This document shows positions 53,106-62,260 of a stretch of 64,000 nucleotides of DNA, in pieces. The first letter of the stretch is position 1; each line of letters begins with the position of its first letter. Origin of the DNA: Luteibacter rhizovicinus DSM 16549 (GTDB lineage: Bacteria; Pseudomonadota; Gammaproteobacteria; Xanthomonadales; Rhodanobacteraceae); contig NZ_CP017480.1 of NCBI RefSeq assembly GCF_001887595.1, forward strand, positions 3,872,001 through 3,936,000. Direction: 5' to 3'. Both the position numbers and the translations under genes were made by a program. The notes under the pieces were generated by a model. It saw only the letters and a program-made list of their open reading frames with translations. It searched no databases and was not told the DNA's origin.

Positions 53106-54635
53106 CTAGAGCAGCGACCAGCCAGCGCGATAGTCGCGACGCAGGAAGGCGTTGGCTTCGGGCTTGTTGGTCACGCGCATGTTGGCCGCGTCGTAGTCGA
53201 TCCGGCCGCCCGCGCGCAGGGACACGATGCCCAGGAGCATGACCTCGGTCAGCCGCGCGCCGTATGCGAAGGGCGACGATGCCTCGGCTTTGCCTTTGCA
53301 GGCCTCCACCCAGTTCATTTCATGCGAGGTGGTGATGCGAGCGAGCTTCCGCGGAGGCGTGCCCACCGCATCGTGCAGTGACTGTGGCAGCAGCCGCGGG
53401 TTCGCGCCGTAGGTCTCGTGAATCAGCTTGCCCTTGTCACCGACGTAGAGGACGCCGCCGTCCTTGCTCATCTGTTCGGATCCCAACGCCTCGAGGCCGG
53501 GCGGGAGCAGGGCGCCGTCGTACCAGGTGAGCCGCACCGGCGGCATGCTGCCGCGCGCCGGGAAGTCGTAGTAGGTCATGGTCGCCGAGGGGTACGAGTC
53601 CTTGTTGAACGGCGTCGAGACCGTTTCCACGGACGTCGGAAAGCCAAGGTCCAGCGACCAGAACGGCGAATCGATCAGATGGGCGCCCATGTCGCCAATG
53701 GCACCGACACCCCAGTCGACCCAGCCGCGCCAATTGAACGGATGGTAGATGGGGTGGTATTCGACGACCGGGCCGGGGCCCAGGAAGAGATCCCACGCCA
53801 GGCCCTGCGGCATCGGGTAATTACCGGCCATGGCCGTGGCAAGGCGATCCGTCACTGCGCCCAGATCCCAGCTCGCGTCGTCCGGCTTCGGCCGGGCTTG
53901 GGGGCGTGGAATGCCCTGCGGCCAGTAGCCAAGCGGGCGATTTGTCCACACATGGACTTCGCGAACCTCGCCGATCGCTCCCGCCGCGATGTACTCATTG
54001 ATCAAGCGGGCATCGTCGGTCGAATGCCCCTGATTGCCCATCTGCGTGACGATCCGCGGATTGTCGGTGGCCTTCTTGGACAGATACCGTGCTTCGTCGA
54101 TCGACCAGGTCAGCGGCTTTTGCAGGTACACGTGCTTGCCCAGACTCATTGCCGCGCTGGCGATCACCGCATGCAGGTGGTCTGGTGTGGCGATGACGAC
54201 TGCGTCGATGTCATTCTGCTGCTCGAGCATGCGGCGGTAGTCGGTATATCGCTTGATCGAATCGAATTTTCGGGCGAGGAGGTTCGTGTTCACGAGGTCC
54301 TCCTGGAGCTCCCGGCGCTTCGTGGCCGTCGGGGCCTTGTCGATCCGGGCCTGGGTTTGCGCCATGCCGGCGAACATCTTGCGGAAGGACTTCTCGGTAT
54401 AGCCCCAGTCGACGTCACACAGGGCGACGATGTTTTGGCCGGCCAGATTCCGGATATTGTGCGCGCCCATGCCGCCCACGCCGATGCCGGCGATGTTCAG
54501 TCGATCGCTGGGCGCCGTATGGCCGGGCCCACCGAGGACATGGCGGGGCACGATCATCAACCCGGTCGCGGCGACCGCCGCGCTGGTGACGAAGGTTCGA
54601 CGGGAGAGGTTCTCGATCTTCTTTTCGTCAGTCAT
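53106..54635 (-). CDS. Tat-exported Gfo/Idh/MocA-family oxidoreductase
   Basis: 509 residues. Tat signal SRRTFVTSAAVAATGLMIVP at about 10-30. Rossmann start NIAGIGVGGMG (47-57), then IATPDHLHAVIA and the LQKPLTWS motif, whose lysine is the conserved substrate contact. The long C-terminal barrel has WGVGAIGDMGAHLID. Exported members are thought to bind NAD tightly and act on polysaccharides or glycosides. It is convergent with lacI and lies next to the glycoside operon, so it is probably part of the same pathway, though no shared operator was found upstream. Confidence 0.87.
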   Translation of the reverse strand: MTDEKKIENLSRRTFVTSAAVAATGLMIVPRHVLGGPGHTAPSDRLNIAGIGVGGMGAHNIRNLAGQNIVALCDVDWGYTEKSFRKMFAGMAQTQARIDKAPTATKRRELQEDLVNTNLLARKFDSIKRYTDYRRMLEQQNDIDAVVIATPDHLHAVIASAAMSLGKHVYLQKPLTWSIDEARYLSKKATDNPRIVTQMGNQGHSTDDARLINEYIAAGAIGEVREVHVWTNRPLGYWPQGIPRPQARPKPDDASWDLGAVTDRLATAMAGNYPMPQGLAWDLFLGPGPVVEYHPIYHPFNWRGWVDWGVGAIGDMGAHLIDSPFWSLDLGFPTSVETVSTPFNKDSYPSATMTYYDFPARGSMPPVRLTWYDGALLPPGLEALGSEQMSKDGGVLYVGDKGKLIHETYGANPRLLPQSLHDAVGTPPRKLARITTSHEMNWVEACKGKAEASSPFAYGARLTEVMLLGIVSLRAGGRIDYDAANMRVTNKPEANAFLRRDYRAGWSLL

Positions 54636-54749
54636 GCACTGCGGTCTCTGGTTGGCTGTGAGGGCGCCTGGGACTTTATCGTAGATTGGCGTTTCTGATT
54701 GGTGGGCGAAGTGGTCGAGCTTTTCGGGAAGATGATCGGATCCCTGTTG

Positions 54750-55499
54750 TCATTCCTTGGCATCGCCGGGTGTTTGCGTGTTCTTCTCTACCTCGGCCAG
54801 GGCGCCCTGAAGGTGCATGTCCATGGCCTCGAGTCGGCTCTTCGTTATGGATGAGGTCCAGGTCAGCACGTAGAAGAAAAGGAGTGCGAAGCCAAAAAAC
54901 CAATCGATCAAGGACAAGTGCCGGCCCTCGATCAATTGGTGCCCCTGGAAATAGACGGCGACCACGACGGGGATGACACCTAGCGTGGGAATGGCACCAG
55001 CCAGCATGGGGAGCTTCTGTGTGTACCGCTCCTTGCGAAAGGCCGCCATGGATGCGTACTTCTCGAGCCTCTCTTCGGGCTGAGAGAGCAGCCAGTTGCG
55101 AATTTCGAAATGGTGGGGGAAGTCGTGATCAAGCTGCCTTGAAAAGTCTTCTAAGGGCCGAATCAGGCTCGTAAACTCTCCACGCGTGAACCACAGGTTC
55201 ACCCCCAATCCTGCTACTTCGAACACAAGGACTGTCAAGAGCAGGGCCGTTTGAGAGACGCCGTTGATTGGCAGTCTCGGGATGACAAAGGCTGCCAGGT
55301 AGGCAAGCAGTACGGTGAGCAGACCGACGCGCGACCACCGCCGCGACTGTGGCGACGGCGTATCGTAGTCCGGCATGGAAGAGAGACGTCGGTTCAGCGA
55401 TTCAAAGGTCAGCGCGTCTTCCGTCGGTACAGATTCGACGGAAACCTTGTCTGAGCGAGCAGCGCCGTGTTCACCCGTGGGCGAAGCAGTCCGTTCCAT
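54750..55499 (-). CDS. Membrane protein with four transmembrane helices, unknown
   Basis: 249 residues from ATG 55499, AGGAAC upstream. A soluble N-terminal stretch to about 55 precedes four helices at about 58-74, 84-103, 160-181 and 198-218. A short charged loop with SQPEERLEKYASMAAFRKERYTQK separates helices 2 and 3. The C-terminal tail (LQGALAEVEKNTQ) looks like a short coiled coil. No family recognised; no linked genes. Confidence 0.6.
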   Translation of the reverse strand: MERTASPTGEHGAARSDKVSVESVPTEDALTFESLNRRLSSMPDYDTPSPQSRRWSRVGLLTVLLAYLAAFVIPRLPINGVSQTALLLTVLVFEVAGLGVNLWFTRGEFTSLIRPLEDFSRQLDHDFPHHFEIRNWLLSQPEERLEKYASMAAFRKERYTQKLPMLAGAIPTLGVIPVVVAVYFQGHQLIEGRHLSLIDWFFGFALLFFYVLTWTSSITKSRLEAMDMHLQGALAEVEKNTQTPGDAKE

Positions 55500-55746
55500 G
55501 CAATGTTCCTGATTCCGCTGGCCGCCCCTTGACGGCCATTGCCAAGGAACTATAACGGGAAGGCCCGATCTAGCCTGATGCCACCGTCGGAGGTTGTAAA
55601 TGCTACCGTGCAGCGAGAAGCCGCCAGCCTCGGAATACCCGAAGGCGGCGTCAGAGCTGTGGACACGAAGGCAGTTGCTCGACGCGTCCATGCTGCAGCC
55701 TTCCCTCGTTGCGATTTGCGACGAAGCGCCCCGTGGAGAATGACCT

Positions 55747-56229
55747 ATGTCGATGATCGGTTACTTTCGCCGCCTCAATCCAGCAACCGCCCAGCTCGCG
55801 ATGACCGATGCCGCGTCGGCCGATCATCTGTTCACCGGGTCCGGCGCCGAGGGCGAGCTTGATGTCGACAAGGCATGGCACGCGATCCACTTCGTATTGA
55901 ACGGGGAGCCATGGCCAAATCCCGGATTGCTCTCGCAGGTCGTTTTTGGCGGTGAACCTTTCGGCGATGACCTCGGCTACGGCCCTGCGCGACATCTCGA
56001 TCCCATGACCGTCAAAGCCATCGCCGAGGAGCTACGCGACATCGACCCTGATGCAATCGTCGCTGCCGTCGATCTGTCGCGCCTTGATGATGCGGAGATC
56101 TACTCGGGTGAGTGGGCCGCAAACGGCGATGGCAGTCGCCGCTACATCAAGGACAATCTCCGCGCGCTTTGCACCTTCTACGCGACCGCGGCGGCACGCG
56201 ACGAGGCAGTGGTGGCCTGGCTCGGCTGA
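55747..56229 (+). CDS. DUF1877 (YfbM-like) protein
   Basis: 160 residues. Starts MSMIGYFRRLNPATAQLAM and has LDVDKAWHAIHFVLNGE and GYGPARHLDPMTVKAIAEELRDID, the signature of DUF1877/YfbM. Ends with YIKDNLRALCTFYATAAARDEAVVAWLG. Function not known. Convergent with the secreted protein downstream. Confidence 0.85.
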   Translation: MSMIGYFRRLNPATAQLAMTDAASADHLFTGSGAEGELDVDKAWHAIHFVLNGEPWPNPGLLSQVVFGGEPFGDDLGYGPARHLDPMTVKAIAEELRDIDPDAIVAAVDLSRLDDAEIYSGEWAANGDGSRRYIKDNLRALCTFYATAAARDEAVVAWLG

Positions 56230-56295
56230 GTCGTTGGCTCCTTGTACGCGGGATCGGTGACGCCCTGGCGTGGGTTGCAGAAACGGGCAGATGAC

Positions 56296-57066
56296 TTACA
56301 TCGCGTGCGGCGCAACCGCAGTCCCATCCGAGTACGTACTTGTCGCAACCAAAAAGACCGAGATCGCCGGAAGCGCAGCAACGTCAGCCTCATGCCCCGG
56401 AAGCAAGTACCAGTAGTTACCACCCATCACAGGTGAGCCCGGCAGGTTCGCACCCCAGGTCGTGCCGTCCTTGGTGGGCACGTAAAACATGACATGCGCC
56501 ATGTTGTGTTCGCCCTGCGCAGACAGGTACGCGTCCTTGGACATCATGTAGCACATGGCACCGGCAGCGAGCGGCGGAATCTCCTTTGTCCGCAGGGCGG
56601 CCTTAATGCGATCCATGACCTCGGCATCGCTCTTACCCGCAAGCGTCAGGGCCGTACGTAGTTTGAGCAGGGCTGTCATCGTCGGTACCGCTGGCGGGTT
56701 GTCACAGGCGGCGGCGAGAATCTTGGGGTCCCACCGCTCGGGCCAATCGGGCGCACCGCCGAAACCGCGCCCCACGTAGCAGACGAAGCCATTGGTTCCC
56801 TTGACGGCCGTTTCGTAGCCCTTACGCGTCAGCACCAGGATGGTCGCATCTTTAGAGATGGCGTCGGGGGCGGCGCTCCTGGCCAGGCTGATTTCCTTTG
56901 TCCGGTCCAACAGGTAGGCGTCGATCGGCGCCATGCCGGGGCTGCCCTTTGCGTGTAGCGATCCGCTGGCGAGACCAAGCAGAAGCGACGCCGCCAAGGC
57001 AGCTGCGCGGCCAACGCGGATGGCCGGGACGTCGCCCGGAACATAGGTGCGAGGACGGTTCTTCAT
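56296..57066 (-). CDS. Secreted protein of unknown function beside the type VI cluster
   Basis: 256 residues. N-terminal Arg-rich stretch, then a hydrophobic signal segment about 20-40 (LAASLLLGLASGSLHAK). The mature part contains YLLDRTKEISLARSAAPDAIS, ILVLTRKGYETAVKGTNGFVCYVGRGF and, near the end, MCYMMSKDAYLSAQGEHNMAHVMFYVP. Three cysteines and several histidines could bind a metal. Divergent from tssB with 256 bases between; a role in secretion is possible but unsupported. Confidence 0.65.
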   Translation of the reverse strand: MKNRPRTYVPGDVPAIRVGRAAALAASLLLGLASGSLHAKGSPGMAPIDAYLLDRTKEISLARSAAPDAISKDATILVLTRKGYETAVKGTNGFVCYVGRGFGGAPDWPERWDPKILAAACDNPPAVPTMTALLKLRTALTLAGKSDAEVMDRIKAALRTKEIPPLAAGAMCYMMSKDAYLSAQGEHNMAHVMFYVPTKDGTTWGANLPGSPVMGGNYWYLLPGHEADVAALPAISVFLVATSTYSDGTAVAPHAM

Positions 57067-57322
57067 CGAGGCTTCTCCGGGGCGGGCGAGGGGGCCGCAT
57101 CCCTACGTCGATTGAGCAGCTTGGAGATCGACATCGTTGGGTGCGCGGCCGAGTGGACGGCATCAAAGTTCCGCAGGAACCCATCATTCCTCCTTATGAC
57201 TCGTATACCGAGCAACGATTTCAGCCGTAACGCATGCCGGCCGATACTTGCCGCCCATTGATGGAATGAACTCATTTCATCTTTGCGATTCATCATGCCT
57301 ATTGCAAACGCAGGAAAAAACG

Positions 57323-57838
57323 ATGGCCAAGCCGAGCAGCCAGAAGTTCATTGCGCGTAATCGCGCCCCGCGCGTCCAGATCGAATACGACGTCGAGCTC
57401 TACGGCGCCCAGAAGAAAGTGAGCATCCCGTTCGTCATGGGCGTCATGTCGGACCTTTCCGGCGCGAGCGCTGGTGACCTGCCGCCCGTGGAAGAGCGCA
57501 AGGCGCTCGAGATCGACGTCGACAACTTCAACGACCGCCTGGAGTCGATCCGGCCGACGGTGTCGTTCAACGTTCCCAATACGCTGACGGGCGAGGGCAA
57601 CCTGGCCATCGAGATGCTCTTCAGCCACTTAGACGACTTTTCGCCGGCGGCGATCGCCCGCCACGTCGAGCCCCTGGCGAAGCTGCTCGAGGCGCGCACG
57701 CAACTGGCCAACCTCGGTACCTACCTGGACGGCAAAGCGGGTGCGGAGAAGCTGATCGCGCAGGCCATCCAGGATCCCGCGCTGCTCGCGGCGCTTGCCG
57801 CGACGCGTTCGGCCACCACCGATACAAAGGAAGACTGA
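57323..57838 (+). CDS. tssB: Type VI secretion sheath small subunit TssB
   Basis: 171 residues from ATG 57323 with AGGA before it. QKFIARNRAPRVQIEYDVE at the N-terminus, VMGVMSDLSGAS, DVDNFNDRLESIRPTVSFNVPN and the helical end are standard TssB (VipA/ImpB). It pairs with TssC to form the contractile sheath. First gene of the operon, three bases before tssC. No -24/-12 promoter was found in the gap before it. Confidence 0.95.
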   Translation: MAKPSSQKFIARNRAPRVQIEYDVELYGAQKKVSIPFVMGVMSDLSGASAGDLPPVEERKALEIDVDNFNDRLESIRPTVSFNVPNTLTGEGNLAIEMLFSHLDDFSPAAIARHVEPLAKLLEARTQLANLGTYLDGKAGAEKLIAQAIQDPALLAALAATRSATTDTKED

Positions 57839-57841
57839 GTC

Positions 57842-59335
57842 ATGGCGACCACGCAGACCCAAGCCGCCGAGGCTCTTGTCCAGACCACCGAGGGTGGCGA
57901 CTTCGCCGCCTTGCTTTCCAAGGAATTCCGCCCGAAAAGCGAGCGTGCACGTGTCGAGGTCGAATCGGCCGTCCGCACGCTGGCCGAGCAGGTGTTGGAT
58001 CGCTCGGACATCGTTTCCGACGATGTCACGCAGACGATCAACGCCTATATCGCCGAGATCGATCGCAAGCTCAGTGAGCAGGTCAACCTGATCCTGCATC
58101 ACCCGGACTTCCAGAAGCTGGAAGGTGCCTGGCGCGGCTTGCACCATCTGGTGTCCAACACCGAGACGGATCCGCAGCTGAAGATCCGCGTGATCAATCT
58201 TTCCAAGAACGACCTCGGTCGCACGCTCAAGCGCTACAAGGGCACGGCCTGGGACCAGAGCCCGATCTTCAAGAAGGTGTACGAAGAGGAATACGGCCAG
58301 CTCGGCGGTGAGCCGTACGGTTGCCTCATCGGCGACTATTACTTCGATCACGGCCCACAGGATGTCGAGCTGCTTCGCGGCATGGCTCAGGTAGCCGCCG
58401 CCTCGCATGCGCCGTTCATCGCCGCCGCCGCGCCGGGCCTGCTCGGTATGGACGGCTGGAGCGAACTCGCCAATCCGCGCGACCTGGCCAAGATCTATTC
58501 GACGCCCGACTACGCGGCATGGCGCTCGCTACGTGATAGCGAAGACGCCAAGTACGTGGCCTTGACCATGCCGCGCACGCTTTCCAGGCTGCCCTACGGC
58601 GCCAAGACCGATCCGGTCGACGAGTTCGATTTCGAGGAAGACACCAGTGGCGCCGACTCCACCAAGTACACCTGGCAGAACGCCGCGTATGCGATGGGCG
58701 TCAACATCAATCGTTCGTTCAAGCAGTACGGCTGGTGCACGCGTATCCGCGGCGTGGAATCGGGTGGCACAGTAGACAACCTGCCGGCGCACGTCTTCCC
58801 GACCGATGACGGTGGCGTCGACATGAAGTGCCCGACGGAAATCGCCATCACGGACCGTCGCTCGGCCGAGCTGGACAAGATGGGCCTGATGCCGGTCGTG
58901 CATCGCAAGAATTCCGATATGGCGGCCTTTATCGGCGCCCAGTCGCTGGCCCGCCCGGAGGAGTACGACGATCCCGATGCGACCGCCAACGCGGCACTGA
59001 GCGCACGCTTGCCTTACATGTTCGCCTGCTCGCGGTTCGCCCATTACCTGAAGTGCATCGTGCGGGACAAGATCGGCTCGTTCAGCACCCGCGAACAGAT
59101 GCAGGACTGGCTCACGCGCTGGATCCTCAACTACGTGGACGGCGACCCGGTCAATTCCAACGAAGAGACTAAGGCGCGCAAGCCGCTGGCTGCGGCGCAG
59201 GTAGTAGTCGAGGAGGTGGAGGGTAACCCGGGTTACTACACGTCCAAGTTCTACCTCAAGCCGCACTACCAGCTCGAAGGCCTCACGGTGTCGCTGCGTC
59301 TGGTTGCACGCCTGCCGTCCGGCAAGGCCGCCTGA
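57842..59335 (+). CDS. tssC: Type VI secretion sheath large subunit TssC
   Basis: 497 residues. Key blocks: EQVNLILHHPDFQKLEGAWRGL (about 80-100), FKKVYEEEYGQLGGEPYG, and CTRIRGVESGGTVDNLPAHVF (about 300-320), all of the TssC (VipB/ImpC) family. Forms the outer sheath with TssB. Between tssB and hcp in one operon. Confidence 0.95.
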   Translation: MATTQTQAAEALVQTTEGGDFAALLSKEFRPKSERARVEVESAVRTLAEQVLDRSDIVSDDVTQTINAYIAEIDRKLSEQVNLILHHPDFQKLEGAWRGLHHLVSNTETDPQLKIRVINLSKNDLGRTLKRYKGTAWDQSPIFKKVYEEEYGQLGGEPYGCLIGDYYFDHGPQDVELLRGMAQVAAASHAPFIAAAAPGLLGMDGWSELANPRDLAKIYSTPDYAAWRSLRDSEDAKYVALTMPRTLSRLPYGAKTDPVDEFDFEEDTSGADSTKYTWQNAAYAMGVNINRSFKQYGWCTRIRGVESGGTVDNLPAHVFPTDDGGVDMKCPTEIAITDRRSAELDKMGLMPVVHRKNSDMAAFIGAQSLARPEEYDDPDATANAALSARLPYMFACSRFAHYLKCIVRDKIGSFSTREQMQDWLTRWILNYVDGDPVNSNEETKARKPLAAAQVVVEEVEGNPGYYTSKFYLKPHYQLEGLTVSLRLVARLPSGKAA

Positions 59336-59372
59336 GTCCTTCACTACTACGCGTCAAATGAGGATAGCGTTC

Positions 59373-59879
59373 ATGGCTTTCGACATGCATCTCAAGTTCG
59401 GCCCCGGTCAGGTAAAGATCGAGGGTGCTTCCAACCATGCCAAGCACAAGGACCAGGTGCCGATCATCGCCTGGTCGTGGGGCGCGAGTAACTCGGGCAA
59501 CCTGCATACCGGCGCGGGCTACGCCTCGGGCGGCAAGGCGAACGTACAGGACATCACGATCACCAAGTTCGTCGACTCCTGCTCCAACGCACTGCTCAAT
59601 GCGGTCTGCACCGGTGCGCGTGTCGACAGCGCCACGCTCTACGTCACCAATGCGACGGGCGAACAGACCGACTTCGTGACCATCGAGCTGACCGAGGGCG
59701 TCATGATTACCTCGGTGTCGACCGGCGGCAGCGGCGGCGACGAGCGCCTGACGGAAAACATCACCCTGCATTTCGGCAAGTTCAAGTACTCGTTCCAGCC
59801 CCAGGACGACAAGGGCAAGGCGACGGGTGGCACCAAGGACTTCACCTACGACATGCAGCAGGTGAAGGGCACGGCCTGA
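59373..59879 (+). CDS. hcp: Type VI secretion inner-tube protein Hcp
   Basis: 168 residues from ATG 59373, with GAGGAT upstream. AFDMHLKFGPGQVKIEGASNH, VPIIAWSWGAS and the beta-rich middle (DITITKFVDSCSNALLNAVCTGARV) fit the Hcp1 fold, which stacks as hexameric rings and carries effectors. Stands between tssC and tssE, a common position. Confidence 0.93.
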   Translation: MAFDMHLKFGPGQVKIEGASNHAKHKDQVPIIAWSWGASNSGNLHTGAGYASGGKANVQDITITKFVDSCSNALLNAVCTGARVDSATLYVTNATGEQTDFVTIELTEGVMITSVSTGGSGGDERLTENITLHFGKFKYSFQPQDDKGKATGGTKDFTYDMQQVKGTA

Positions 59880-59886
59880 TCTCCGC

Positions 59887-60390
59887 ATGGCCGAGCTGAC
59901 CACCCAGGAGCGACTGCAGCCCTCGCTGCTGGATCGCCTGCGCGACGACGAACCCCACGTCGCGCAGGAGAGCCGGGACAAGCGTGTGATCACGGCCGCG
60001 CGTCTACGCGAGTACGTCGTGCGCGACCTGGGCTGGCTGTTCAATTGCACGCGCCACTGGTCCTCGGACGAGCTGGCCGGGTTGCCGTATGTCGAGACCT
60101 CGGTCCTCGACTACGGCATTCCGGATCTGACCGGTGCGGCGATCGCCGGGCTCGATATCGACGTGCTACGCCAGCGGATTCGCGCTGCGATCTCGACCTT
60201 TGAACCACGCCTGGACCCATCCACGTTGCATGTGGACGTCAAGGCCGACACCGCGCGGATGGACCGTCTGACGCTGTCGTTCAGCATCGAAGCGACGATG
60301 TGGGCACAGCCCTTGCCCCTCAACCTTTACCTGAAGACCGAGGTCGATCTGGAAACGGCACGTTTCAGCGTTTTCGACGGCCTCGGCTGA
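59887..60390 (+). CDS. tssE: Type VI secretion baseplate protein TssE
   Basis: 167 residues. GPW/gp25-like domain: SRDKRVITAARLREYVVRDLGWLFNCTRHW, then VLDYGIPDLTG and RQRIRAAISTFEPRLDPSTLHVDV. TssE is part of the baseplate wedge with TssF and TssG. Seven bases after hcp. Confidence 0.93.
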   Translation: MAELTTQERLQPSLLDRLRDDEPHVAQESRDKRVITAARLREYVVRDLGWLFNCTRHWSSDELAGLPYVETSVLDYGIPDLTGAAIAGLDIDVLRQRIRAAISTFEPRLDPSTLHVDVKADTARMDRLTLSFSIEATMWAQPLPLNLYLKTEVDLETARFSVFDGLG

Positions 60391-60394
60391 GCCC

Positions 60395-62260
60395 ATGGAT
60401 CCCAGACTTCTCCGCTACTACAACCAGGAACTCCAGCACGTCCGTGAAACGGGCGCGGAGTTCGCCAGCGCGTATCCCAAGATTGCCGGGCGCCTGGGCA
60501 TGGATGGCATGGAGTGTGCGGATCCCTATGTGGAGCGTCTGCTGGAAGGCTTTGCCTTCCTGTCGGCGCGCGTGCAGATGAAGATGGATGCGCAGCATCC
60601 GGTCTTCACCCAACACTTGTTGCGGATGCTGTATCCCCAGTACCTCGCGCCGGTCCCGTCGATGACCGTGGTCGAGATGTCGCCGGATAGTGGCGAAACC
60701 CTGCCAGGCGAAGGCCATCTCGTGTCACGCGGCACGGCGCTGCGCAGCCAGATCGGCTTCGGTGAGCGCACAGCCTGTGAATACCGCACGGCCCACCCCG
60801 TGAACCTTCTGCCGTTATCGCTGGACGAGGCGCGCTATCTGTCCAGTCCTGCGGCGATCGCGGCGGCGGGACTGGGTGTTCCGCCGGGGATCAGCCCGCG
60901 CGCAGCCTTGCGCCTCCGTTTCAAGCTGGCCGCCGGTGTTCAACTGGACGCGCTTTCGTTCGACGAACTGCCGGTCTTCTTCGCCGGCGCGGGGGACCTG
61001 GCCAGCCTCTTGTACGAGCAGGTGCTAGGCAACGGCATGGGTTTCTCCGTCGTTGCGGGCGATGCTGTCCGGCATACGGGGCAGGTCAGCATCGAGCCGC
61101 GCGGTTTCACGGACGCCGAGGCCTTGCTGCCGGTGAGCGATCGTTCGTTCAGCGGATACCGTCTCCTGCAGGAATACTTTGCCTGTCCCCAGCGTTTCCA
61201 GTTTGCCGCCTTTACCGGCCTGCGCCTTCTGCTTCCCCGTTCCAGCGCCACGACTTTCGATATCGTGGTCTGGCTGGACCGGGCCGTAGCGCGCCTTGAA
61301 AAAGCAGTCGATGCATCGTACCTGCGGTTGTTCTGCACGCCGGCGATCAACCTCTTCCCGCGACGTTCGGATCGTATCCATCTTCGCGATGGCGCCGCTG
61401 AGTATCACGTGCTGGCCGACCGTACGCGCCCGATGGACTTCGAAGTCTACGACGTGGAGGACGTACAGGGCTTCGGCGACAGCCAGGAGCCCGAGCAGAG
61501 CTTCTTCCCCTTCTACGGTGGCAACGCACGAACGTGGCACCAGCCGGCGTCGGCGTTCTACACACTGCGCCGCGAGCCGCGTGTGGCATCGCAACGACAA
61601 CGCCGCGACGGACCACGTTCGAGCTACGTGGGTGGTGAAGTCTTTCTTTCGCTGGTCGACGGACGCGAAGCGCCTTACCCGAGCAGCCTTCGCCAGCTGG
61701 GCATGCGCCTGCTATGCAGCAACCGCGACCTGCCGCTGCATATGCCGGTGGGGAAGGGCAGCACGGACCTGATGCTCGACACCGATGCACCTGTGCGGTC
61801 GATCCGCTGCGTGGCGGGGCCGACGCGCCCGCGCGCGGCGATGGCGGAAGGGCAGGCGGCGTGGAAGCTGGTCAGCCATCTGCAACTGAACTACCTCTCC
61901 CTCCTGGAGCATGACGATGGCGCGGCTGCGCTGCGCGAGATGCTCCTGCTCTATAGCGATGAGTACGACGCGTCCTCGCGCCGCCTGATCGAGGGGCTGC
62001 GCGAGGTGCGTTCGGCACCCATCGTGCGCCGCCTTCCTATCGCGGGGCCGGTGACCTATGGCCGTGGCCTCGAAATTCGCCTGACCTGTGAGGACCAGGC
62101 CTTTGAAGGCAGCGGTGCCTTCCTGTTCGGCTCGGTGATGCAGAACTTCTTCGCACGGTACGTCTCGCTGAATTCGTTCACCGAGACGGTGCTGCATACC
62201 CTTGAACGCAATGAGGTGGCACGGTGGACGGCTCGTTCCGGCACGCGCCCGATTCTGTAG
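60395..62260 (+). CDS. tssF: Type VI secretion baseplate protein TssF
   Basis: 621 residues, normal length. Start DPRLLRYYNQELQHVRETGAEFASAYPKIAGRLGM, then DPYVERLLEGFAFLSARVQMKMD and QHLLRMLYPQYLAPVPSM, the TssF (ImpG/VasA) signature. Four bases after tssE; overlaps tssG by 37 bases. Confidence 0.94.
   Translation: MDPRLLRYYNQELQHVRETGAEFASAYPKIAGRLGMDGMECADPYVERLLEGFAFLSARVQMKMDAQHPVFTQHLLRMLYPQYLAPVPSMTVVEMSPDSGETLPGEGHLVSRGTALRSQIGFGERTACEYRTAHPVNLLPLSLDEARYLSSPAAIAAAGLGVPPGISPRAALRLRFKLAAGVQLDALSFDELPVFFAGAGDLASLLYEQVLGNGMGFSVVAGDAVRHTGQVSIEPRGFTDAEALLPVSDRSFSGYRLLQEYFACPQRFQFAAFTGLRLLLPRSSATTFDIVVWLDRAVARLEKAVDASYLRLFCTPAINLFPRRSDRIHLRDGAAEYHVLADRTRPMDFEVYDVEDVQGFGDSQEPEQSFFPFYGGNARTWHQPASAFYTLRREPRVASQRQRRDGPRSSYVGGEVFLSLVDGREAPYPSSLRQLGMRLLCSNRDLPLHMPVGKGSTDLMLDTDAPVRSIRCVAGPTRPRAAMAEGQAAWKLVSHLQLNYLSLLEHDDGAAALREMLLLYSDEYDASSRRLIEGLREVRSAPIVRRLPIAGPVTYGRGLEIRLTCEDQAFEGSGAFLFGSVMQNFFARYVSLNSFTETVLHTLERNEVARWTARSGTRPIL

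Noticed and set aside
57067..57322. Sigma-54 (-24/-12) promoter before tssB
   Set aside because: The nearest candidate around 57240 has GG and GC nine bases apart instead of ten, and lacks TGGCA.
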